This document shows, one piece after another, positions 11,742 through 22,420 of a stretch of DNA of 64,000 bases. The notes below the pieces were generated by a model that was not told the DNA's origin, did no database searches, and saw only the letters and a list, made by a program, of their open reading frames with translations. Positions within the stretch are counted from its first letter, which is position 1. The number at the start of each line of letters is the position of its first letter. The DNA comes from Homalodisca vitripennis (taxonomy: Eukaryota > Arthropoda > Insecta > Hemiptera > Cicadellidae). Position numbers and translations under genes: made by a program. The stretch spans positions 116,832,501-116,896,500 of the forward strand of contig NC_060215.1 of assembly GCF_021130785.1 (NCBI RefSeq), read 5' to 3'.

Positions 11742-14700
11742 TTAAGAAAATTAAAAATTAAGAAGCTAGGAATTGTGGGGTAAACATTTTAAATACCTGA
11801 CAGTCCTCAGTACAAACTGAATATATAGAGTGCCAATGGTCATGGCATACATGAGAACACCGATATACAGTAATGTTGACATGCATGTACTGTGATTACA
11901 TATGCGAGAACCTCACTCATTTACAGCTTATTTGCGGAGAACCGTCAAAATTCACACTTCACAATTTTTAACATATTATATTTGTAAACTCTTTTCATTT
12001 TCTTCAAGATATTCACTACCAAATGTCACATTTTATTTTTGAGTGCAATGAAAAATGTTACACAATGAATCTTTTGCTGTCATTAATTAGTCATTCATTT
12101 AGTTATTAATTGTGTTTGATAAGGCAGTTAGCTATTCAAATGACTTTTTCACATTCAACTCAGAATTCACAGCAATTTGGGATTATAATATAAAGTGCAA
12201 CTACCATCATTACAGTTGAGTTGAAGCCTTACCGAGTACCAATCCTGGAAAACACAGCACAAATATTTGGGGGTTTGTTGCCCAACAAATACCATCTGGA
12301 GACGTTCCATTTTCACTGGGGTCGGAAGAACAACCGTGGAAGTGAACACGTGATTGACAGTGTGCGGTAAGTTGATTATTATCCTGCATAGGATAACTTG
12401 AAGATTTAAACTTTTTACCAATATGCAACAAATTACTCTGTGCTCAGTTTGTCTGACATGAGGACTGCCAATTGTTCTTCTATATCTTTGTTTAATTTTT
12501 ACAACACACCTGTTTTTTCGTTTGAAGTTTGTTTTTAACGACTATTGGCAATGAAATATTTTTGTAATTTTGAAAGATTTGGATGTGCAGCTATTTCTAA
12601 TATAGCTTCTTATTTGGAGAATATGATTAAGTTTGAATTATGTACAAATAGGCAAAGCTGGTTTCAATTATTTTTTAGATTACTAAGTTACATTGGCATA
12701 TCCTTTATGTAACAGAAAAATAATAAATTACTCAAAATACACAAAGTTCAACCTGTCAACGTTGTCATCACGATCCGTGCACTTGTGCCAGCTACAGCGA
12801 CAGGGCTGTCAAGTAGTGAACATGTACATCCAGACACCCGTTTTAATCTATGTTTTGTTTTATTTTAAAACCATAATAAAATTTACTTGACCAAGAAGTT
12901 CAGCTAATTTTAGTCACTGACCAATACGTGACCAGGGTGTAATGCATTGTTTGAACTTGTTGTAGTCAAACATACAAGAAATGAAGACGAAAGGTAATAA
13001 AAAAAAAAAACTATATATTTAGTCATAACAGTTCAGGGCCAATAACCAGAGTGAGCAAACTAAAAACTTTTACAAAAAGCATTTTTTTTTAACTATCAAT
13101 CTATTGTAGATTTTAATTGATACAATGGTATAGCTATTGGTCATTTTGTTTGATCTATAAAATGCAATTGTGTAAGCTCACTGGTCTTGGCCGTACTATT
13201 ATAAAAGTGTTTTACGTTTTCAATGAAACTTAGGCTACTGTTTTGGTATAAAAGTATTACATTTTCATCAGTTTTGGAGCATGTTATGCCTAAAATATAA
13301 TATCAATTAAAAGAGAATTCACTATTTAAACCAGTTGTAGACATAGTTGGTGGTAACTGTGGAGAATCGTTCAATGAAGTTGTCACAAGGATACATCACA
13401 TTCCTGATATGTTAATAGTTCAGTGTTGGTATCTGTTCCATTTAGATCTTCAAGAATCTGTATTGTAAAGTACAAGTTCTATTACAACACCAACAATCAG
13501 AAAATTAGCTAATAAGCTAAGTGAAAATAACAACATAATACATAAAACTACATTTAATTAAAATCAACAAACATACAAATAAAATATACAAATCCTGCAC
13601 ATTGTAGAAATATGCAGATATTTAAATAGTCTTAAGTACTGATCTTAACTTAAGTTGCAGAATGCTGAGATAATGGTTGAGCTGTTTCAGATATGCAGCT
13701 TGGTGGTTTTCTTAAAGGTTTTTCTTTTTCCCATTCAAGTGTTTTGTTCATGGAATTGATTATCGTACTCGTGTAAGACAGTTTCTTTTTACCTCAGTAA
13801 TTTAAATGTAGATCATGACGAATTGAGTGATCTCTTTAAAGTCCCTCAAATCAATGATACTTACAATTTCTCATACATTTATCTATTTTGTCATGTGTTT
13901 GAGACTTGTATTATACTGATTGGAGATTGTTGTTATGTGCACAGTTCTATCTTTACTTAGATAGTGCAAGATGTTAGCAAATTTCAGTAAATTCCATTTG
14001 TTGATGTAAATTGTAATTTAAGTGTATTATTAGTTCCCTCAATTATGACCAGAGGATGGTGAAGGAGCTTCCAACAATTTCTCTATGCACTCAATGGATT
14101 GCAGCTCAGGCAAAACTAGACCGCTTATAATAGAATCAGAATCAGAATCAGAATCATTTTATTGTCGTCCAACAATTACAAAATTGTATTGACAAAGTCA
14201 AATATGATATTAAAAATATCACTAAGTAGGCCTACAGAGCCTAAAATAAATACAATCTATATCTATGTTAAAAGTTTAAAATTGTTTAAAATTGTAAGTC
14301 ACTAAAATTAGCATAAAAAATCTCATCTACAGAATAAAATGTTTTTCTCTTGAGCCACTCTGCAACAACATTCTTAAACCTACCAACAGAAATTGATCTA
14401 GCACTTTATGGTAACTTATTGAATAGCCTAGCTCCGGTTATTGCATAGTTCTGTTGAGTTTTACTTAACCTAGCATATTGCACATCAATTGTATTTTTAA
14501 TTCTAGTGTTGTGTTCATGGTTAAAGCTTCTAAGATTGAAAGAGTCGAGATTTTCCTTAACAAAAACTAAACTGTGTAATATATATATACATGGAAGCGT
14601 AAGTATACCCAGTTCTTCAAAAAATGGCCTACAGGACTCATTGTCGCTAATTCCTACTATGCAGCGTATGGCTTTCTTTTGCCACTTAAACACAGTCTTG

Positions 14701-17700
14701 GCTCCACTAGAGTTGCCCCACAGTAAAACCCCATACAGAAGGTGTACATTAAAGAAAGCGTAATATGCGCTAATGACAAGATTAAGACTTGTATACAATT
14801 TTAGTTTTTTTAGTAGAAATATTACTCTTGCCAATCTAATACATAAATGGTTTGTATGGATTCCCCAGCTAAGCTTTGAGTCTAAATTGATACCAAGTAG
14901 TTTTACAGACTTATTTACAGAATTACGTAAACTAAAGACAATTTCCTCGGTCTTGTTATTATTCACAGTTAATTTATTAGCAGAGAACCAGAGATAGGAC
15001 CTTTCCCTCATATAGCCCATAACGACATCATTTAATTTTGAGTCTCTGTCTGATGATAACAGAGTAGTATCATCAGCATACAAGACAACCTTACCAGGGA
15101 CAAATTTAGGGAGATCATTAATGAAGACAGTAAACAAGAAGGGGCCCAAGACTGAGCCCTGGGGAACCCCGCTTGCCACCCTCTTAAGTCCTGATCTCTG
15201 GACACCTACTTTGACAAGCTGAAGTCTATTGCTCAAATAAGACATAATCAAAGACAAAGCATTGTTCTCCAGACCATAATAATCCATTCCTTGCCAAGGG
15301 TACCAATTATTTCAGAAAGTACATTGTTCCTATGTATAAATATGTCAACGATTTTAAATCTATATTAAACAAATAATTGTGTTAACACATTGATGCATTA
15401 ACACACACATTTATACTTAACACAGCGATGTTAAGTATAAATGCTGCATAAGTATAAATTTTCCAAGGCAGTACTGTTAAATAGTGATACTTTTCTTTTC
15501 GCACTTCCTGAACATCGTTATATTTGTGTGGAATTTTGTTAATTTAAGGTTCCCAATGGAGATGCACATTATCCACAGAAACGAGAAATATGACACAATG
15601 GGTGAGGCTCTGCAACATCCAGATGGACTGGTCGTGTTAGCGTTTTTCTTACAGGTAATCACTGATGCTATTTATTGTTTACAAAGTAAATCAAGTTATT
15701 AAAAAGGGTCACTTTTCAACAATTATTTTATGATGGATGAATGAAATTAGTTTCCTCTCAAAAGTAAATATTTGCAATAAAATTACATCTTTATAACAAA
15801 TGGTTTTTACTGAATCATGAAGATAGGAAAAATGTTTCCCTACATGAATTAATTTAATAAATTTAGCTAAAAATATGTATATGCCTTCTGACAAATGTCA
15901 ATCAATAATAATCAACATAAAATAACGTAATAAGTACACCTTCAGCAGACTATGCAAGGTACTGTTCTTTCTGGATAGGATTGAATGGATTGCTGGGAGT
16001 CACTTTGTTAAATACAAAAAAAAGAGACAGATCTAAGGCAAGAGGGGGAGGAACAGGTGCTTCAGTGCCTCTATATAAGTTTTCTCTGTCGTCTGAACCA
16101 ATATCACTGAGATTACGATATTTGCTGATGAAAATTTAAAACACCACCACTAGTAAGATTATCTGCATTGTTAATATAGGTACCATGAGGTACTGAATTA
16201 TTGAGTTTAAGTTAAAGACTGTTTGGGATTGATTTGCTGAGTTGTCTATGCTTGGAAAACTCAGTAATTACTTTCTTTGCTGGATATCTATCTAGGCACT
16301 ATGATTTTAGAGATCTGAGATTCTGATGAGTTGGAAAATGAGGGTTATCATTGTTATCATAGGGCTCGAACCATTCTGTAGGATTTCAAAAAGCCTTGCA
16401 TATTGGGCTCTAGACAAGCTTCAAAAGTGGTGGTCCTTGATAGTTGGTCTCTTTATGAGTAGGCTGCTACATATTTCCCATTCAAGGGAGGTTGCATTTA
16501 ATACCCTACAGCTCAAGGGAGGATTAAAGATTAAGTCTCCCGATGGCAAGGAGCATCAAAGTTCTTACGGCTGACATTCATTTTTAATATAATTGAATGA
16601 AATAGTTAAATGTATTGAAGATAATTCTTTCTCAATTTATTACAGTAAATAAATAAATACTAAATAGGGCTTGAAATCTGTAAGAATGCTGATAGAGTAA
16701 AACTCATAATTCAAAAATAAGATTTTGAAGTTTTGTAATGACTTGTATTGAAAATTAAATGCTGTAAAAATGTTCAATACAGTTTGTGCAGTGGAAAACT
16801 TATTTACTGTGGTTCTGTAGAACCTTGATAATGATATACAAGGATAACAACCATTCCTGCTACCAAGGAATTTGTGCTAAGGGAAGCTACAGAGGAAAAT
16901 ATGCTAAATATAGTATTATGTGTGATATTAATGAAAACCTCAATTGAAGTATCAGTTTTGAGTGAGTTTTTTCAAATGACACCATAAACCTTTTAAATAC
17001 AGATGTCATTTTGGTAATGTGTCTTTTTTACACATTTCAGTGATTAAAACAGTGTGATGTAAGTACCTTAGCATGTAGATGAGCAAATAAAGAATTTTTT
17101 TAATAATTCTACACTCAAAATGACACCAACTAGAGAGCAGCTGGTGAGGGACTGAAGTGTAGATAGTTTCATATCTGGTTATATCCAAGCTATTGTATTA
17201 TCTGTTAATTTAAGACAATACATTTGGGGTTTAGGGTACACTTTCAAGGGATGAATAGTGATGCTATATACAGTAAAACATTGCTGTACATAATCATTGG
17301 TCAATCTATTTTCAGACAAGAGAGAAAGATAATGGAGCACTAAGACCAATACTGAATGAGCTCCAGTTTCTTGTGAAGGAAGGCAGTGGCGTGTACATGT
17401 CAGAAACGTTTCCCCTGGCTTCGCTCCTCCCTCGCTCTCTGGACTACTTCTACACCTACCAGGGCTCCCTCACCACTCCTCCCTGCTCAGAGGCAGTAAC
17501 ATGGGTTGTCTTTCCGGACCCACTCCCAGTCTCATTCACACAGGTGACATTGTAGTCTTGTTTACACAAGTTGAGTACATCAGGAACTTTTAGCAGTGAG
17601 TGGATACCTCACAACAATTGCAACATTTTTACAATATTTTATTAATTTAGCTTTAAATGAATGGAGGTAATACAACAGGTGAATGGCAGAAGGGGAACAA

Positions 17701-20700
17701 TAAGACTATTTGTTGATTTGTTCTAGGTTGCTACTCTCGTATCAAAGAGTTTAGATATTCGAGTTTGAAAGTTAACCACAAACTAACGAGTAGAGCTATA
17801 ATAACGGGAACTACATTAAAATTTATCTGGTTTATTTCTGTAATTAGGCATATAAAACAAATTATTCACAAACAATAACTTACAGTTTCTACGTTGATAA
17901 TAATGAAAAAGGTTAATTGTATTGTTTTTGGCACTGTTTGTGTTAGAACAGCAGCATTTGAACGCTTCCCTTCTCAAGCTGGGATCAAATTCATTAACAA
18001 TATCCCTCAAACACTAAATTTAGAAAAATAAAAAAAAATGTAAAACCCAATAAAAAACACTACCTGATGTCTTGTGCTTTTTACTCAGTTGGCGAGTTCA
18101 TGGAGCACACTTTTGATTGATATTCGTGGCGGTGTTGCAATCCTGGGGGTTGATCCCATGAATTATGAATTTTGTTTCTCTGTATGTGTATAAATGTGTG
18201 CCTGCGTGTAACTGTATGGAAAGTCGAGTGAATGGATTTAATTTTTAAGATAAATACTGTAAAAATTGGTATTATTCACTATTGCAATACAATGTAATGT
18301 ATATTATCAATGCAATAAAATATATTCTATTCATCAGTCTGGCTAAAGACCCACCCTCATAAGATGTTTCCTTAGGGAGCCATGTCCTGTCAACATCCCT
18401 AATATCAGTCTTATATCCTCCTTACTCTGATCTAGGAGAGCTGCTCACCCTTTAGCGTAAGGAGAGATAAACATTTTGGATAGTCTTAATCCTGAGGCTC
18501 TACTCCAATTAATGTTTCTTATCCTCTTTTTCCAATCTTTACAAGAGCTTTGCTGTTCGAGAAAGCTATCCCGCAGCCTGGCTCAGGCCCCACCATTATG
18601 GACTCTGCTCCCTTTTTGGCAAGGATGTCTGCTTTTTCATTTCCATGAATGCTCTCATGTTGTTTTGCCAGCTCAGCTAGAGCATTCTTACATTCCCAGA
18701 CTGCTTTCGAGTCAAATGACCAGGTATCAAGTGCCTTTAGTGCAGCCTGGCTATCAGATAGTATCAAGTATGTTGTTCCTTTTGCTCTCATTTGTATGAG
18801 TCTTCTGGAGCATGAGTCTATTGCCATGACTTCCGCTTGGAAGACCGTGGTATGTTTTCCCAGGGGCACTGCTATGTTAACTCCTGGTCCGTATATTTTC
18901 TGTATGCTGCCCTAGAGTCAAGGCGTGAACCATCTGTGTAAAACTTCAGGACTCCTTTTGTAGGGTAGGCCTCGTTTTTAATCCATTTTCCCCTTCTATC
19001 GATAGAGACAGTATATGGTTTTCAAAGGAGTATTTCTTAACCATTGCTTCTGACACATTGGTTAGCATTTCAGCCTCAGGAAATTCCTGCATTATCTTCA
19101 TGTGAACTTCTAAGGAGGTAGTATTTATTACCTTTGTTCTTAGAAGCTTCATTGCGCTTAGAGCGGCTGTCCGCATCACCTGCTGCCCCAGAGGAGTGTA
19201 TTCCTGCTACAATTGATAGTGTTGGGCAGGAGCTCATCACTCCTGTAATACTTAAACTGCCTTTGAAGACTCTAGCCTCTTAGCAGCTGTTGTCGCCCAC
19301 AGGAGAGGAGACATAACTTCCCCCCTGGGGGCAGCCTTTCTGGGTCGTGATTGTGGCAGATTCGTCTCCGGACTTTGCCTTCACTTGTCTGCTTTTTAGG
19401 AGGGCTACTGTCCATTTGACTACATCTGAGGGAACTCCAAAACGTTACATAGCAGTCTCCATGGATTGATATGCAACTTGGTCCAAAGCTCCTTCAATGT
19501 CCATGAGGACCCTGACTAGGGCTTCTTTTTCATTGAAGGTGTTCTCCATCGCTTCCACTAAGCTGTGGAGAGAGGTGGTAGTTGATTTACCTTCTATATA
19601 AGCATGTTGTGTGAGACTAAGCGGGTGAACTGGTAGGTTTTCATCAGCAGGAGGTTTCATCCTTAATGTGTCTATTTATTATTTTTTCCATAGTTTTCAC
19701 CATGAAGGAGGTTAGGCTTATGGGTCTATACGAGTTGAGGTTGAGTCGGATCCCTGTCTTTTGTCCGCATGAACACCACCAGTGCTGTCCTCCAGTTTTT
19801 TGGAATATATCCTAAGGCGTAACTGCTTCTGAACAGAATGATTGAAGTATTTAATAGTATGTCCAGCCCCTCATGAAGAAGGGCTGGAAAAAACTCCATC
19901 CGCCCCAGGAGATTTAAATGGCTTGAACTGTGACAGGTCAAATTACGACATTTAAATATTCACGGGGAAGTAGCAGACTGTGACGTAAGTAAATCACATG
20001 TTATCGGAATTGAGATTTATTTAATTAATAATGGAGAAATATGTTAAACTTTAGACGGGAACAAATTAAAATAATTAAAATGAGTTAAACATAACCAAAA
20101 TTCGTTTTTACAAAAGTACCAAATAAAATTACGCAAAAAAGCCAATTGTGGGATAAAATGACTTGCGTATTGATGACATCAGAAAGCACATGTTGCAAAA
20201 ATTTAAATAAAAAGCGATAGAAAAATAATAAAAGACAATAGAAAGACTTAAATTGATCAATTATAGTGAACTTGATAAAATTCAATAATTATGAGAAAAG
20301 AATTAAATTATATTCAATCGTGAAGACGCTGATTTGAAGGGATGAGCATTGTTTAAGCCGATACGCAGGGTTTTGGCGAGAGAATCTTTCTTCTGCCTTG
20401 AGAGCTGAAGCAGGGAGGACGTGTACTCGTGTAGATCCACCTGGTAGTGATGCAATACGGAATTGTGCAATAGTGCATTAAAAGTTATAACCAGGCGATG
20501 GGATATTGTTTTAGTGAATAAATTAACAACAAAGCAAAGTGAATACAATTAGTTGTTTGTATCACATTAAAATAAATTGACATCAAAGAGATTTGCTTTG
20601 TTTAATATCATTGACTATCCCATCTGCGAAGAAGTGTGGTAAGTAAAGAAAATAAGCTTTAGCTCAAAGAATATTACATTTAAAAATTTATTAAAATCAA

Positions 20701-22420
20701 AGTGATTGATGAAAACCCAGTGAACATTTGTGAACTTTATCCTGATATAAATAACCATATTTATCAGAGCCTTCAATACAGTGATATTCAATTTGAACTA
20801 TCATTCAACCTACTTAAAACCTGAGATAAATATAGACCTAGTGCTAGTGACATATAAATTGTACTTTCACTAACACTCAATATACTTCCAACAACACTAC
20901 AGACAATTTCCACAGCATAAGACACATCGACGTAGGAATTGGAAGTTTGATCATTATTTAAACACCGATTTGGAGCAATATGACACAGCCAATATGGGAC
21001 CACAACACACGTTAAAAAACTGATCGTATGCAGAACGATCTTATTGCCCATTTAATTATTTTGTGAGTGAACAGTCTTTTAGACTGCTGTCTGGTTTTTG
21101 CAACTTCCCGACTTGATCGTCCCTCGATTAGAGAATAAATATCCTCATTTCGAGTCAAGTAAACCCCCGGAGAGTGCGTCTCCAGGAGCAGTTCTGAGGT
21201 CTCCTTCCTGCTCACTGTAAGGTCACTGTTGGCCTTTACTAAGGACCCCATATGATTAGTGTGATCAGTTTGGAGAGTTTTTTTAATCCTGGCAGCCTCT
21301 GGTAGGCTGTTTATATTTTTTCAGAAATTTCTTCAGGTTCTTCTTTTATTCTTTCTTAATTCTTTGCTATATTGGGTGTGTAGATAAGGGATCCAGTCAT
21401 CTGTCCTTTTTACCCATTATAGTAATTTCCTAGTTTTATTTCTAAGTATCTCTAGCCTCCCAGTCCACCAAGGCACATCTTTCTTCAGCCTGTTTTGTCT
21501 GAGAAGGTGAGGATAGTATGAAATGAAAAATGAGTGTGGTAAAGTATAGCCATAAAGAAGCCCACCAGATCAGCTCAGCCTGATCGGAACTAACAAAGAA
21601 GACAAGATTTGGATCAGGCAGTTCCCAGGTGCGCGTGCACAAAAATACAGCACTTAAGAAGAGAGAAGATGGCTGTGCGTGTGCTTCATGGACGCTCCGG
21701 CTTGGCACATGTGTTCGGCTATGAAGACCCCGCCACTTTAGCACCCAACTAATATTGTAGATAGATATTTGTAAATATGTATGGAGGTTAATTAGTGTGT
21801 TGATATAAGGCTGTGAAGGATGCGTGTTTTGTTGGTGTGATTTTTAATGTTAGTGTTATGTAGTAATAATTAAGGAATGTACATTTATATAAATTGTGTA
21901 TTGGATAAATGTTGTACCTTTTTTGGACAGATGCCACATGAGGCAGCATTATTGGCTGTATGAATAGTTTTATTTGTAACTGAACTCTCACCTTGTTGCT
22001 GTTTTTATTTATGGTGTGCTAACTACACTACTGAAAAGTGGTTAGCATTAGTTCCTAAAAATATCAAATGTACATACAATTGTAAAATACTGGAGGAATA
22101 AATAAGTTATTATTATTATTATTGATTGTAACCTACTAGATGTGAGAGTTGGTGAAAATACAGATGAACTAGATTTTAATAACTCATGTAATCACAGTTT
22201 CATACATTCTTTGTACTTCATAACTGTTAGTTTGTTTTCTCATTCACAGATGGCACAGTTCCGGACACTGACAACTGGAGGAAGTCACCATCTCCTTGAC
22301 AACTATCGTCGTCTTCAACCTCTCAACTCCAGAAAGATCTACGCGAAGAGGGTGGTAGCCGATGCTTCCTACTTTCAAAACTCTGTCCTCAATGTTTCTG
22401 ACCCTGCGTTCTGGCATTGA
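6639..22420 (+). CDS. secreted alpha-carbonic anhydrase (7 exons)
   Basis: Catalyses reversible hydration of CO2 to bicarbonate. Seven exons with GT..AG borders and matching phases (6639-6675, 9212-9250, 11193-11360, 12216-12366, 15549-15654, 17316-17543, 22250-22420) give 299 aa. Residues 1-17 form a signal peptide. Zinc ligands are His113 and His115 (FHFHWG) and His138 (EMHIIH). His80 (NNGHS) is the proton shuttle, Glu125 lies in GSEH, and Thr220-Thr221 lie in LTTPPCSE. Cys37 and Cys224 form the disulfide pair of extracellular family members. Length is normal for a secreted form. No hydrophobic C-terminal tail is seen, so membrane anchoring is unlikely. All catalytic residues are present, so an active enzyme is inferred. 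Long introns hold retrotransposons. AATAAA occurs at 22907. The family is certain; the orthologue is not. Confidence 0.95.
6676..9211 (+). other. carbonic anhydrase intron 1
   Basis: AT-rich intron. It contains a 23-bp tandem repeat at 7222-7300, and near 7740-7880 a tail ending in AATAAAATTTTCATTCATTC, which resembles a LINE 3' end with a CATT microsatellite. Nothing else was recognised. Confidence 0.6.
7222..7300. repeat. 23-bp tandem repeat, about 3.4 copies
   Basis: The unit GTGATTTAGAGACATATTATCAG (23 bp, shown only as position here: first copy 7223-7245) recurs at 7246 and 7269 with one change, followed by a partial copy. It lies in carbonic anhydrase intron 1. Confidence 0.85.
9212..9250 (+). 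CDS. carbonic anhydrase exon 2
   Basis: A 39-nt micro-exon between TTTTCAG and GTAAGT. It encodes the end of the signal peptide and the HFGYSSE start of the mature protein, matching the family's N-terminal W/FGY motif. Phases 1 in and 1 out join the neighbours exactly. Confidence 0.88.
9251..11192 (+). other. carbonic anhydrase intron 2
   Basis: AT-rich intron with a decayed LINE tail (9790-10330). A small basic phrase ending ARTKKRKRDGTEEE near 10540-10640 has no recognisable identity. Confidence 0.55.
9790..10330 (+). mobile_element. decayed LINE, C-terminal remnant
   Basis: Broken plus-strand translation shows the post-RT blocks common to many LINE ORF2 proteins: RSIRIISD..EDSCKNFFRLNNL, followed by CIKLYNALTPSL. 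Multiple stops mark it as old. The 5' end and the 3' tail are not defined. Confidence 0.5.
11193..11360 (+). CDS. carbonic anhydrase exon 3
   Basis: Encodes EWIKKSAACEGKNQSPI, the family's substrate-pocket entry motif with Cys37, and ends with NNGHS bearing the proton-shuttle His80. Borders are TTTTTTTAG and GTTAGT. Confidence 0.95.
11361..12215 (+). other. carbonic anhydrase intron 3
   Basis: Contains a TA microsatellite at 11687-11739; otherwise plain AT-rich intron. Confidence 0.7.
11687..11739. repeat. (TA)n microsatellite
   Basis: About 26 uninterrupted TA dinucleotides. Confidence 0.98.
12216..12366 (+). CDS. carbonic anhydrase exon 4
   Basis: Carries FHFHWG with the first two zinc-binding histidines (113, 115) and RGSEH with Glu125. 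It ends in phase 2 before GTAAGT. Confidence 0.95.
14129..15299 (-). mobile_element. 5'-truncated non-LTR retrotransposon (Jockey/CR1-like)
   Basis: A minus-strand insertion in carbonic anhydrase intron 4. It encodes the second half of a reverse transcriptase and the C-terminal region. After AATAAAA the 3' end runs into four TGATTC repeats (plus strand 14133-14156), the microsatellite tail typical of several LINE clades. The 5' end is truncated near 15299. The clade assignment is inferred from ORF style, not computed. Confidence 0.85.
14286..15299 (-). pseudogene. LINE reverse transcriptase, single premature stop
   Basis: From 15287 the frame runs 293 codons with GVPQGSVLGP, FTVFINDLP and the catalytic YADDT box intact, then the thumb region and GARLFNKLP. 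A single TAA (plus strand about 14406) interrupts it. The same frame then continues through WLKRKTFYSVDEIF, a usual LINE C-terminus, to a stop at 14286-14288. One lesion and otherwise clean reading indicate a fairly young insertion. It lacks ORF1, endonuclease and the N-terminal RT. Confidence 0.85.
15549..15654 (+). CDS. carbonic anhydrase exon 5
   Basis: Encodes FPMEMHIIHRN with the third zinc ligand His138, and QHPDGLVVLAFFLQ, the family's A..PDGL.VL..F block. It ends in phase 0 at CAG|GTAATC. Confidence 0.95.
15655..17315 (+). other. carbonic anhydrase intron 5
   Basis: No element recognised. A stretch at 16300-16575 is a little richer in GC and may be an unrecognised repeat remnant. Confidence 0.5.
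17316..17543 (+). CDS. carbonic anhydrase exon 6
   Basis: Encodes the LPRSLDYFYTYQGSLTTPPC region, with the active-site threonines and Cys224, then VTWVVFPDPLPVSFTQ. 76 codons, phase 0 at both ends. Its GC content is clearly higher than the surrounding intron. Confidence 0.96.
18519..18869 (-). pseudogene. RNase H domain of the LINE
   Basis: 116 codons open. Blocks are QAEVMAI (catalytic Glu), LILSDSQAAL (catalytic Asp) and GNEKADILAKKGA (catalytic Asp of the last block). Between ELAKQHESI and HGNEKAD the usual W.PGH segment is missing, a small deletion. This belongs to the RNase H type of non-LTR elements, not to a cellular RNase H1. Confidence 0.8.
19929..21032. mobile_element. probable solo LTR with 4-bp target duplication
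   Basis: This 1104-bp block starts TGTGACAGG and ends GTATGCA, so it has the TG..CA termini of LTRs. GAAC lies directly on both sides (19925-19928 and 21033-21036). Taking out the block and one GAAC rejoins the LINE reading frame as AIRSFKPFKSPGADG, a normal LINE sequence. There is no terminal inverted repeat beyond TG/CA and no coding sequence. A solo LTR from a Gypsy- or BEL-type element is the best reading. A degenerate DNA transposon with 4-bp duplications is the alternative. Confidence 0.7.
21486..22125 (+). repeat. unassigned repeat ending in (ATT)n
   Basis: A moderately GC-rich block begins where the minus-strand LINE stops being readable. On the plus strand it ends in GGAGGAATAAATAAG followed by six ATT units, a pattern common at retroposon 3' ends. 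Coding content is not recognisable. Confidence 0.35.
22250..22420 (+). CDS. carbonic anhydrase terminal exon 7
   Basis: After TTTTCTCATTCACAG it encodes MAQFRTL, then LLDNYRRLQPLNSRKIY, the C-terminal family motif (N.R..Q.L..R.V). It ends at TGA 22418-22420. The C-terminus, SVLNVSDPAFWH, contains an N-V-S sequon and no hydrophobic anchor. Confidence 0.95.
   Translation: MAQFRTLTTGGSHHLLDNYRRLQPLNSRKIYAKRVVADASYFQNSVLNVSDPAFWH

Larger units (their letters stand above)
12367..15548 (+). other. carbonic anhydrase intron 4
   Basis: Long intron holding an inverted LINE copy (14129-15299). 12367-14128 shows no recognisable element. Confidence 0.7.
18345..21480 (-). mobile_element. RNase H-bearing LINE (I/LOA/R1-like), decayed
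   Basis: Minus-strand order is as expected for ORF2. A post-endonuclease linker (KKDVPWWTGRLEILRN near 21470; SRKETSELLLETHSPG near 21190) comes first. RT follows (IPKNWRTALVVF, 19726-19941; SLTQHAYIEGKSTTTSLHSL, 19445-19660). Then comes RNase H (FQAEVMAIDSCSRR, LILSDSQAALKAL, HGNEKADILAKKGA; 18519-18869), and a C-terminal piece like LDQSKEDIRLILGMLTGHG near 18400. Frameshifts and stops are many, and the YADD region is lost or unreadable. A 1104-bp insertion splits it at 19929-21032. The RNase H domain separates it from the other LINEs here. Confidence 0.8.
17544..22249 (+). other. carbonic anhydrase intron 6
   Basis: A 4.7-kb intron mostly filled by an inverted RNase H-type LINE (18345-21480), the LTR-like insertion inside it, and a short (ATT)n-tailed sequence. 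17544-18344 shows nothing clear. Confidence 0.7.

Noticed and set aside
12167..12431. Two minus-strand open frames over carbonic anhydrase exon 4
   Set aside because: Antisense of the real exon, whose plus-strand frame has the zinc-binding histidines.
16326..16574. 82-codon open frame in carbonic anhydrase intron 5
   Set aside because: No recognisable motifs and no splice context; perhaps an old repeat, but not supportable as a gene.
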